From assembly GCF_017874395.1 (NCBI RefSeq), contig NZ_JAGGLJ010000003.1:1-64000 (forward strand): a DNA stretch of 64,000 nucleotides. Direction: 5' to 3'. The stretch is from Peptoniphilus stercorisuis. GTDB lineage: Bacteria > Bacillota > Clostridia > Tissierellales > Peptoniphilaceae. Of this stretch, positions 54,622 to 62,153 are shown piece after piece; within the stretch, counting starts at the first letter, position 1, and the number at the start of each line of letters is the position of its first letter. The position numbers and the translations under genes are program-made. A model generated the notes under the pieces. That model ran no database searches. It saw only the letters and a program-made list of their open reading frames with translations, and had not been told where the DNA came from.

Positions 54622-55007
54622 AACATTATGGGAACAGATGCCTTAGAAATGCGTCCCTACATTATGTAATCAAATTAAACTTTTGATATATATAATATCT
54701 CCGACGACGTAGGGAACTCTCTCCGAGAGGTCCGTACATCTAAATCTTTTTTACAATAATCATTTTACAACATATGTATTTACACAACTATGGATTAGTT
54801 GAAATGTATATCATTCAAAGATTGTTATAATGCATACCATTTAAACGGACGGTTAGGGACAACCGTCCCTACAAAGAGGTCCGTACATCTAAATCTTTTT
54901 ATCATTATTATATATACACAACCATAAATTTCTTAATATTCCATAATATAACAATTATTTGTTTTTAAAAATCTTAAAATTTGATATTATATAAGCAGGT
55001 GAAAAAA
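54622..55007 (+). repeat. REP repeat region C
   Basis: A REPIN-like pair (54636-54733, listed separately) and a class 4 hairpin at 54847-54872 with GTAG on the minus strand, directly followed by a class 2 right flank (AAAGAGGTCCGTACATCT). The 113-base stretch 54734-54846 resembles the conserved inter-REPIN linker. A possible promoter for the next gene lies at 54959-54990. Confidence 0.82.
54636..54733 (+). repeat. REPIN-like unit 1
   Basis: Left arm class 1 (54636-54660, stem decayed at two positions) and right arm class 2 (54709-54733), GTAG ends inward, 48-base spacer. Confidence 0.78.
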
Positions 55008-56552
55008 ATGATACTTATAAAAAACATAAGGCTTGAAAAAGACAATATGAAAGCCCTAAAGAAAAAAATTTCAAAAGAATTGAGAATAGACGACAACTTT
55101 AAATTTGAAATCTATAGAAAATCAATAGATGCAAGACGTGGAATAGTCTATAACTATCAAGTGCTAGTAGATGTAGAAATTCCAGAGAAAAAACTTGCAA
55201 AAATAAAAAACGCATCATACTTTGAAGAGAAAAACTACGAAATACTTCCACCCTACAAAGACAAAACAATTACAGTAGTAGGCTTTGGACCAGCAGGAAT
55301 ATTTTGTTCATATATACTTGCAAAATATGGCTACAAACCAGTAATAATAGAACGTGGAAAAGACGTAAAAAATAGACAACTAGACATAGCAGAATTTTTC
55401 AGAAGTGGAAAACTAAACGAAGAATCAAATATCCAATTTGGAGAAGGAGGAGCAGGAACATTCTCCGATGGAAAACTAACAGCAAGATCAAAAGACTTTA
55501 GACAAAGAGAAGTCTTAAAAATCCTAGTAGAAAATGGTGCTCCAAAAGATATAATGTACGAACAAAAACCTCATATAGGAACAGACATACTGATGAATGT
55601 TATGAAAAATATGAGACAATATATAATATCAAAAGGTGGAGAAATTCATTTTGAAACTAAAATGCAAGACTTAATAATAGAAAATGAATTAGTAAAAGAA
55701 ATAAAAACAAACAATGGAAACTTTTCATCAGATGTATATATACTTGCACTAGGACACTCAGCAAGAGATACATTCTATATGCTAAAAGACAAAATTGAAA
55801 TGGAAAACAAACCCTTTGCCGTAGGATTTAGAATAGAACATCCACAAAAAATGGTAAACAAATCTCAATATAAAATAGAAGAAGAATCACTTCCAAAAGC
55901 AAGTTATATGCTAACATATCAAGCAGAAAAATATAATAAAGGAGTATATACATTTTGTATGTGCCCAGGAGGATATGTAGTCAATGCATCATCAGAAGAA
56001 AAAAGGCTTTGCGTAAATGGAATGAGCTACCATGCAAGAGATGGAAGAAATGCAAACTCAGCAATAATTTGCACAATAGATGAAAATATATATGGTAAAA
56101 ACCTATTAGACGGAATAAAATTCCAAAGAGAAATAGAAGAAAAAGCCTTTAAACTAGGGGGCGAAAACTTCTTTGCACCAGTTCAAAAAATAAAAGACTT
56201 CTTAGAAAATAAAGAAACAAAAGAACTAGGAAGCGTAGAGCCAACAGTAAGACCAGGATATACACTATCAAAACTAAACAATATATATCCAGAAGAAATA
56301 ACAAAATCAATTCAAGATGCAATAATAAATATGGACAAAAAACTCCATGGATTTGCACTAGAAGAAGGAATACTAACAGGCGTAGAAGCAAGATCATCAT
56401 CACCAGTAAGACTTCTTAGAAAAGAAAACTTACAATCAACAAAACTAAACAACTTATATCCCATAGGAGAAGGTGCAGGATATTCAGGAGGAATAGTCTC
56501 ATCAGCCATAGATGGAATAAAAGCTGCAGAAAAAATCATAAAAGGAGAATAA
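55008..56552 (+). CDS. NAD(P)/FAD-dependent oxidoreductase, COG2509-like
   Basis: 514 residues from ATG 55008 (AGCAGGTG upstream; an upstream TTG at 54981 is less likely). An N-terminal domain of about 80 residues precedes the FAD dinucleotide motif VVGFGPAGIFCSYILAKYG; then IQFGEGGAGTFSDGKLTARSKD, MCPGGYVVNASSEE, and C-terminal GEGAGYSGGIVSSAIDG. This is the pattern of a widespread uncharacterised FAD-dependent dehydrogenase family. Substrate unknown. Followed by trmL after one base. Confidence 0.88.
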   Translation: MILIKNIRLEKDNMKALKKKISKELRIDDNFKFEIYRKSIDARRGIVYNYQVLVDVEIPEKKLAKIKNASYFEEKNYEILPPYKDKTITVVGFGPAGIFCSYILAKYGYKPVIIERGKDVKNRQLDIAEFFRSGKLNEESNIQFGEGGAGTFSDGKLTARSKDFRQREVLKILVENGAPKDIMYEQKPHIGTDILMNVMKNMRQYIISKGGEIHFETKMQDLIIENELVKEIKTNNGNFSSDVYILALGHSARDTFYMLKDKIEMENKPFAVGFRIEHPQKMVNKSQYKIEEESLPKASYMLTYQAEKYNKGVYTFCMCPGGYVVNASSEEKRLCVNGMSYHARDGRNANSAIICTIDENIYGKNLLDGIKFQREIEEKAFKLGGENFFAPVQKIKDFLENKETKELGSVEPTVRPGYTLSKLNNIYPEEITKSIQDAIINMDKKLHGFALEEGILTGVEARSSSPVRLLRKENLQSTKLNNLYPIGEGAGYSGGIVSSAIDGIKAAEKIIKGE

Positions 56553-56553
56553 A

Positions 56554-57021
56554 ATGTCATTAAATATAGTTTTTTATGAACCAGAAATTCCATTTAATAC
56601 AGGAGCAATAGCAAGAACATGTGGCCTGACAAATACAAGCCTTCATCTAATAGAGCCGCTGGGATTTTCAATAGATGACAAACATCTAAAAAGAGCAGGA
56701 CTAGACTACTGGCATCTAGTAGATATAAATGTATATAAAAACTTTGAAGAACTAAGAGAAAAATACAAAGACAGTACATTTTACTATGCAAGCACAAAAT
56801 CAGACAAAAAATACACCGACGTAAAATTCAAAGATGGCGACTTTATAGTATTTGGACCAGAAACAAGAGGATTGCCAGAAGACTTAATCTTTAGTAATAT
56901 TGATACAGCAATAAAAATACCAATGTTAAAAGACTTTGGAAGAAGTTTAAACCTTTCAAACTCAGCAAACATAATTTTATTTGAAGCACTTAGACAACTA
57001 GACTTTTTAGATTTGGAGTGA
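56554..57021 (+). CDS. trmL: tRNA (cytidine(34)-2'-O)-methyltransferase TrmL
   Basis: 155-residue SPOUT methyltransferase: FYEPEIPFNTGAIARTCGL, LIEPLGFSIDDKHLKRAGLDYW, VFGPETRGLPEDLI and SLNLSNSANIILFEALRQ. It methylates the wobble base of tRNA-Leu isoacceptors. In an operon between the FAD oxidoreductase and the class II aldolase. Confidence 0.95.
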   Translation: MSLNIVFYEPEIPFNTGAIARTCGLTNTSLHLIEPLGFSIDDKHLKRAGLDYWHLVDINVYKNFEELREKYKDSTFYYASTKSDKKYTDVKFKDGDFIVFGPETRGLPEDLIFSNIDTAIKIPMLKDFGRSLNLSNSANIILFEALRQLDFLDLE

Positions 57022-57026
57022 TAAAA

Positions 57027-57662
57027 ATGGAAGATAGAAAAAGATTAGAAATAATAGAATATGGAAACAAAATCTTAGAGGAACACCTGACATTTGGATC
57101 AGGTGGAAACCTAAGCCTAAGATATGACGAAAATATGCTAATAACACCATCAGGCGTACCCTATGAAGAACTTCAAAAATTAGAAATAGTATATATGAAC
57201 TACGAAGGCGAAGTTATAATAGGAAAACTAAAACCATCAAGCGAATATATGATACATTCAAAAATCTATCAAAAAAGAAAAGACATAAATGCAATAATAC
57301 ACACACATTCAAAATATATAAATGTATTAGGAGCAATAGGAGAAGACCTAAAAGCCGTACATTACCTAATAGCATCAAGTGGGGATTCAATAGTAAAAGT
57401 GGCACCCTATGAAACATATGGCACAAAAGAACTAGCAAAAAGAGCATTAGAGTACTTAGAAAATAGAAAAGCAGTAATACTTGCAAACCATGGACTAGTA
57501 GCCTGTGGCGAAAACTTAGAAGAAGCACTACAAATATCAAGAGACCTTGAATTTTGTGCCTTCGTATATGTAAAAGCATTAGCAGTAGGAAAAGTAAACA
57601 TAATACCAGACGAAAAAATTAAAGAAGTAGTAGAAAAATTTAAAACACATGGACAAATATAA
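57027..57662 (+). CDS. fucA: Class II aldolase, L-fuculose-phosphate aldolase type
   Basis: 211 residues from ATG 57027 (TTGGAG upstream). Zinc ligands His92, His94 and His155 and catalytic Glu73 fall at the same numbers as in E. coli FucA. SGGNLSLR and TPSGVPYEEL form the phosphate site. Cleaves sugar-1-phosphates to dihydroxyacetone phosphate and lactaldehyde or a related aldehyde. No fucose genes are adjacent, so the physiological sugar may differ. Confidence 0.88.
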   Translation: MEDRKRLEIIEYGNKILEEHLTFGSGGNLSLRYDENMLITPSGVPYEELQKLEIVYMNYEGEVIIGKLKPSSEYMIHSKIYQKRKDINAIIHTHSKYINVLGAIGEDLKAVHYLIASSGDSIVKVAPYETYGTKELAKRALEYLENRKAVILANHGLVACGENLEEALQISRDLEFCAFVYVKALAVGKVNIIPDEKIKEVVEKFKTHGQI

Positions 57663-57667
57663 AAAGT

Positions 57668-57697
57668 AGAAGTAGGATAAAACCTGCTTCTTTTTTG
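57668..57697 (+). terminator. Terminator after fucA
   Basis: Nine-base stem AGAAGTAGG / CCTGCTTCT with one wobble, AT-rich loop, T6. Confidence 0.85.
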
Positions 57698-57975
57698 TTG
57701 TATATCGTTAAAAGTACATCTAAATCATTTTACAATAATTATTTTGTAATGAACGTATATACACAGTCATATATTAGTTTCAAATTACATTGTTTAAATA
57801 ATTTTATAAATCATCATATGAATGGACGCCTTGGAAATGCGTCCCTACACATACATTATATAATCAAATTGAACTTTTAATATAAAATATCCCCGACGTA
57901 GGGAACTCTCTCCGAGAGGTCCGTACATTTAAATCTTTTTAAAATCATCATTTTACAACATATATATTCACACAA
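57698..57975 (+). repeat. REP repeat region D
   Basis: Begins with a right-flank/linker segment lacking its hairpin (57713-57823, matching the linker at 58741-58850), then a REPIN-like unit (57824-57922) and its right flank. No gene. Confidence 0.82.
57824..57922 (+). repeat. REPIN-like unit 2
   Basis: Class 1 arm 57824-57848 (CTAC on plus strand at 57845-57848), 49-base spacer, class 2 arm 57898-57922 starting GTAG. Both stems intact apart from the A-G mismatch common to class 2. Confidence 0.88.
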
Positions 57976-57997
57976 TAAAAAAGAGCCAAAGGCCCTT
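57976..57997 (-). terminator. Terminator of mgsA
   Basis: On the minus strand GGGCC-TTT-GGCTC followed by TTTTTT. Confidence 0.75.
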
Positions 57998-58466
57998 ACT
58001 CAATAACCAAACTTTTCCTATCATTACTTAACTTATCATAATCAATAACCTGCCTATTATACTCAGAATTCATAAAAGGAGAAGAAAGTAAAAAATCAGC
58101 AGTACTAACATTATTAGCAATAGGAATATTATACAAAACACCAATCCTATTAAGAGCCTTAACATCAGGATCATGAGGTTGCGCCTCAAGAGGATCCCAA
58201 AAGAAAATCATAAAATCAACATTTCCCTCAACAATCCTAGAGCCAAGTTGCTGATCACCACCAATAGGACCAGACTTAAAAGCAAAAACATCAAGACCAG
58301 TTTTCTCAGAAATCAAAGTAGCAGTAGTACCAGTACCACAAAGATTATGATTTTTTAAAATATCCTTATTTCTCAAAACCCAGTCAATAAGCATAGACTT
58401 CATATGATCATGAGCAACAAGAGCAATATTTTTCTTTTTACTTGAAACAATATCTTTATATTCCAT
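57996..58466 (-). CDS. mgsA: Methylglyoxal synthase
   Basis: Converts dihydroxyacetone phosphate to methylglyoxal and phosphate. Catalytic Asp71 (GPIGGDQQLG), His19 (VAHDHMK) and His98 (QPHDPDV) match E. coli numbering; 156 residues. AGGAGG ribosome site. Its silent sites are mostly T-ended (GGT, GCT, ACT, GTT), unlike the A-ended minus-strand hyd genes in the same window. Confidence 0.95.
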   Translation of the reverse strand: MEYKDIVSSKKKNIALVAHDHMKSMLIDWVLRNKDILKNHNLCGTGTTATLISEKTGLDVFAFKSGPIGGDQQLGSRIVEGNVDFMIFFWDPLEAQPHDPDVKALNRIGVLYNIPIANNVSTADFLLSSPFMNSEYNRQVIDYDKLSNDRKSLVIE

Positions 58467-58641
58467 AAAATACCTCCTAATAATAAATTACCCAATAAAA
58501 ATAATATATATGTAAAAATAAAGTAAGAAATAGGTAAAATATTTATAGTAAAATAAATATATAATATCTAAATTATTTAAAATCATTTAAAATCATAGTT
58601 AATGCACATATTGAATTGATTATATAAACCATTATATGAAC

Positions 58642-58740
58642 GGACGCCTTGGAAATGCGTCCCTACGCTTACACTGTATAATCAAATTAAATTTTTTATA
58701 TAAAATATCCCCAACGTAGGGAACTCTCTCCGAGAGGTCC
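58642..58740 (+). repeat. REPIN-like unit 3
   Basis: Class 1 arm 58642-58666, 49-base spacer, class 2 arm 58716-58740. Confidence 0.88.
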
Positions 58741-58850
58741 ATACAAATAAATCATTTTACAATAATCATTTTGTAATGAACGTATATACACAGTCATATA
58801 TTAGTTTCAAATTACATTATTTAAATGATTCTATAAAACATTATAGGAAC

Positions 58851-58948
58851 GGACGCCTTAGAAATGCGTCCCTACGCTTACACTGTATAATCAAATTAAA
58901 TTTTTTATATAAAATATCCCCGACGTAGGGAACTACTACCAGAGGTCC
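58851..58948 (+). repeat. REPIN-like unit 4
   Basis: Class 1 arm 58851-58875, 49-base spacer, class 2 variant arm 58925-58948 whose loop side reads GGAACTACTACC instead of GGAACTCTCTCC and is one base shorter. Confidence 0.85.
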
Positions 58949-59015
58949 GAACATTTAAATCATTTATCATTATCAACACACACATCAAATTGATTATATA
59001 AACCATTATATGAAC

Positions 59016-59116
59016 GGACGCCTTGGAAATGCGTCCCTACGCAAACATTGTGTAATCAAATTAAACTTTTGATATAAAAAATATCCCCGACGTAGGGAAC
59101 TCTCTCCGAGAGGTCC
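59016..59116 (+). repeat. REPIN-like unit 5
   Basis: Class 1 arm 59016-59040, 51-base spacer, class 2 arm 59092-59116. Confidence 0.88.
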
Positions 59117-59277
59117 ATACAAATAAATTATTTTAAAATCACCAACATACACATCAAATTGATTATATAAAACATTATATGAACGGACGCCTTGGAAATG
59201 CGTCCCTACAAAGAGGTCTATACAATTAAATCATTTAAAAATTATCTTTAAAGGGTATGTAGAAATTAGGTGATTAA

Positions 59278-59724
59278 ATGTATAAAAATAGAAAATCAAT
59301 AAGATTAAAAGATTATGATTATTCCAAAAATGGATATTATTTTATAACAATAGTTACAGAAAATAGAGAAAAATATTTGTCAGAAATTAATTGTAAGAAT
59401 GAAGTAATATTATCGGAAATAGGAAAAGAAATAGAAAATTCAATATTATTTATAAATAGTAATCAAATAAATGTAGATAAATACATAATAATGCCAAACC
59501 ATATACATATTATATTAATATTAGAAAATTCAGAAAAATCAATTATAGAAATAATAAAGAATTTTAAAAAATTCACATCAAATAATATCAAGCAAAATTA
59601 TAATAAAAAATTATGGCAAAAATCTTATTTTGATAAAATAATAAGATCAGAAAAACAATATTTAGCATTATGTGAATATATTGAGAGTAATCCATTAAAA
59701 TGGAACTTAGATAAATATTATTAA
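59278..59724 (+). CDS. REP-associated tyrosine transposase (RAYT), Y1 HUH family
   Basis: Intact 148-residue protein. The HUH motif is His75-Ile-His77 within MPNHIHIIL. Tyr117 in WQKSYFDKIIR is the likely catalytic Tyr, and the C-terminal YIESNPLKWNLDKYY is typical of RAYTs, relatives of IS200/IS605 TnpA. N-terminal RLKDYDYSKNGYYFIT also fits. RAYTs nick single-stranded REP hairpins next to a GTAG tetranucleotide. The gene is flanked by a class 1 arm (59185-59209) and a class 2 arm (59779-59803), with dense REP repeats on both sides. Shine-Dalgarno AGGTGATT precedes the ATG. No IS terminal structures other than the REPs were seen. Confidence 0.88.
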   Translation: MYKNRKSIRLKDYDYSKNGYYFITIVTENREKYLSEINCKNEVILSEIGKEIENSILFINSNQINVDKYIIMPNHIHIILILENSEKSIIEIIKNFKKFTSNNIKQNYNKKLWQKSYFDKIIRSEKQYLALCEYIESNPLKWNLDKYY

Positions 59725-60382
59725 AAGGAATATACATTGTATAATCAAATTAAATTGTATATTTAAAATATCATAGACGTAGGGAACTCTCTCCGAGAGA
59801 TCCGTACAACTAAATCATTTTACAATAATCATTTAGGAATACACGTATCTACATAATCATATATTAGTTTCAAATTACATTATTTAAATGATTCTATAAA
59901 CCATTATATGAATGGACGCCTTGGAAATGCGTCCCTACGCAAACATTGTGTAATCAAATTAAACTTTTGATATAATCACAAACATACACATCAATATGAT
60001 TATATAAAATATTATGGGAATGGACGCCTTGGAAATGCGTCCCTACGCAAACATTGTGCAATCAAATTAAACTTTTGATATAATCACAAACATACACATC
60101 AATATGATTATATAAAATATTATGGGAATGGACGCCTTGGAAATGCGTCCCTACGCAAACATTGTGCAATCAAATTAAATCTTTTTAAAATTATTATCAA
60201 CATACATATCAAATTGATTATACAAAATATTATATGAACTGACGCCTTGGAAATGCGTCCCTACACTTACACTGTATAATCAAATTAAATTTTTTATATA
60301 AAATATCTCTGACGTAGGGAACTCTCTCCGAGAGGTCCGTACATATATATCTTTTATAAGGTAATACACATATCCACACAAT
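59725..60382 (+). repeat. REP repeat region E, right of the RAYT gene
   Basis: Class 2 arm 59779-59803 whose left neighbour (59739-59778) matches the REPIN spacer; class 1 arms without partner at 59914-59938, 60022-60046 and 60130-60154; then a REPIN-like unit 60240-60338. The stretch 59939-60046 repeats as 60047-60154 with a single mismatch (108-base period), and 60155-60264 is a diverged third copy. Confidence 0.88.
60240..60338 (+). repeat. REPIN-like unit 6
   Basis: Class 1 arm 60240-60264 (first stem base T), 49-base spacer, class 2 arm 60314-60338. Confidence 0.85.
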
Positions 60383-60405
60383 AAAAAAAGGATGGCTAAC
60401 CACCC
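60383..60405 (-). terminator. Terminator of yitT-like gene
   Basis: Minus strand GGGTGG-TTAG-CCATCC followed by seven T. Confidence 0.88.
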
Positions 60406-61268
60406 TAATCAAAAGTAAACCCAAGCCCCGAAACCTCACTAACCTGTGAAACATAAATAAAAGCACTAGGATCAATCTTATTAATAAAATTTCTAAGCTT
60501 TATGTAATCCTTTCTGTCCACAACAGTAGTCAAAATCTTCCTTTGCTCATTAGAATATCCACCAATAGCCTCATAAATAGTACTTCCACGATAAAGCTTA
60601 ACAATAATAAAATCATTAATCTCATCAAGACAATCAGAAGAAACAGTAAGACTAAACTTAGAACCAAAACCAGCAAGAATCCTATCAACAATCAGAGAAT
60701 TTACAAAAACTCCAAAAAGCGAATACATAGCAATCTTCGGACCATACAAAATAAGAGCCCCAATAGTAATAAGCCCATCACTAATAGCAAGCCCAAAACC
60801 AAAAGACATATGCGAATACTTTTCAATAATCTTACCAATAATATCCGTACCACCAGTCGAAGCACCCTCATTAATAACAAAACCAACACCAATAGCCTGA
60901 ATTAAAATTCCAAAAAATAAATTAATGAAAATATCATCAGTAATAGGAGTAGTAATAGGAGTAAACCTCTCCAAAATACCTAAGAAAAAAGACATAGCAA
61001 AAGTTGAATAAATAGTATAAGCACCAAAAACCTTACCAATAGTAGCAAGTCCCACAGCAAAAAGTATAAAATTTATTAAAAATAAAATAACACTAATTGA
61101 CAAATTTGGAAAAATAGTAGCAATCAAAATCGCAAGACCAGAACTCCCACCAGCAGCAAGATTATCAGGTGCAAGAAAAAAGTGAAGCCCAGCAGCAATA
61201 ATAAAATTGCCAAGATTTACAATAAGAAACCTCTTAAAGCGTCTATAAGTTGATAAATTAGATTTCAA
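60405..61268 (-). CDS. YitT-family membrane protein
   Basis: About 287 residues. Five to six membrane helices in the first 190 residues (FLIVNLGNFIIAAGLHFFL, GGSSGLAILIATIF, ILFLINFILFAVGLATIG, LFFGILIQAIGVGFVINEGASTGGTD) and a C-terminal soluble DUF2179 domain (IYEAIGGYSNEQRKILTTVVDRKDY). The start is uncertain: TTG 61268 has AGGGGG seven bases upstream, while GTG 61277 is too close to it. Transport function is presumed but unproven for the family. T-ended silent sites, as in mgsA. Confidence 0.9.
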   Translation of the reverse strand: MKSNLSTYRRFKRFLIVNLGNFIIAAGLHFFLAPDNLAAGGSSGLAILIATIFPNLSISVILFLINFILFAVGLATIGKVFGAYTIYSTFAMSFFLGILERFTPITTPITDDIFINLFFGILIQAIGVGFVINEGASTGGTDIIGKIIEKYSHMSFGFGLAISDGLITIGALILYGPKIAMYSLFGVFVNSLIVDRILAGFGSKFSLTVSSDCLDEINDFIIVKLYRGSTIYEAIGGYSNEQRKILTTVVDRKDYIKLRNFINKIDPSAFIYVSQVSEVSGLGFTFD

Positions 61269-61443
61269 AAGAAACACCCCCTACTAATTATAATTTGAAA
61301 AGATATTGGCAACAACCCCCAAAAAAATTATATATATAAAAAATCTTCTGACGTAGGGAACTACTACCAGAGGTCCGAACAATTAAATCATTTATCATCA
61401 TCAACACACACATCAATATGATTATATAAACCATTATATGAAC

Positions 61444-61542
61444 GGACGCCTTGGAAATGCGTCCCTACACTTACACTGTATAATCAAATTAAACTTTTAA
61501 TATATAATATCTCTGACGTAGGGAACTCTCTCCGAGAGGTCC
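61444..61542 (+). repeat. REPIN-like unit 7
   Basis: Class 1 arm 61444-61468, 49-base spacer, class 2 arm 61518-61542. Confidence 0.88.
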
Positions 61543-61652
61543 GAACAACTAAATCATTTTAAAATTATCGTTTTGTAATTCACATATATACACAGTCATA
61601 TATTAGTTTCAAATTACATTGTTTAATTGAATGTATAAACCATTATATGAAT

Positions 61653-61754
61653 GGACGCCTTGGAAATGCGTCCCTACGCAAACATCGTGTAATCAAATTA
61701 AATTTTTTATATATATATAATATCTCTGACGTAGGGAACTACTATCAGAGGTCC
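61653..61754 (+). repeat. REPIN-like unit 8
   Basis: Class 1 arm 61653-61677, 53-base spacer with an extra TATA, short class 2 variant arm 61731-61754. Confidence 0.85.
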
Positions 61755-61904
61755 ATACATCTAAATCTTTTTAAAATTATTATCAACATACATATCAAAT
61801 TGATTATATAAAACATTATATGAATGGACGCCTTGGAAATGCGTCCCTACGATTACACTGTATAATCAAATTAAATTTTTTATATATAATATAGCTCCAT
61901 ACAT

Positions 61905-62153
61905 ACCATTCAAACACACATTATTTAAATTATTACCTTCAAAACACTCCCCACAAAAATTAACTAAACTTAACAATATATTTAATAAACCCATATTTTC
62001 AAAAGATTCAACATGACAAAATACATAATAAATCTCAAAAATCAAAAATTATTAACAAAACCTAAAAACCATACAACCATTGAAACTACCACATTTAAAA
62101 GGTAAAATGACAACAATATTTCAAAAAAAGCCCCTTTGTAACACAACTGTAAT
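61905..62153. other. A/C-rich intergenic region
   Basis: No gene or repeat. The plus strand is rich in A and C with very few G, a marked local skew. Confidence 0.5.

Larger units (their letters stand above)
58610..59277 (+). repeat. REP repeat region E, left of the RAYT gene
   Basis: Three REPIN-like units (58642, 58851, 59016, listed separately) and a single class 1 arm at 59185-59209 fused directly to a class 2 right flank (AAAGAGGTCTATACAATT). Unit spacing is 209, 165 and 169 bases. No other gene present. Confidence 0.88.
61278..61904 (+). repeat. REP repeat region F
   Basis: Short class 2 variant arm alone at 61353-61376; REPIN-like units 61444-61542 and 61653-61754; lone class 1 arm 61826-61850 followed by the spacer sequence but no class 2 arm. 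The linker 61543-61652 is 110 bases, as at 58741-58850 and 59804-59913. Confidence 0.86.

Noticed and set aside
59278-59724. Considered as an ordinary IS200/IS605 TnpA
   Set aside because: The C-terminal YIESNPLKW pattern, the longer spacing from HUH to Tyr and the REP surroundings fit RAYT better; no TnpB gene or IS200 ends are seen.
60543-60905. 120-codon Asn/Thr/Ser-rich plus-strand ORF
   Set aside because: Antisense to the yitT-like membrane gene; composition is the complement of Leu/Val-rich codons and it has no ribosome site.
57713-61850. Regular short repeats that could be taken for a CRISPR array
   Set aside because: The repeats are palindromic in two alternating forms, the sequences between them are conserved rather than unique, spacing varies from 49 to 113 bases, and no cas gene is present.
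53129-61850. REP hairpins considered as transcription terminators
   Set aside because: They lack T tracts after the stem, and dedicated terminators are already present for fucA, mgsA and yitT.
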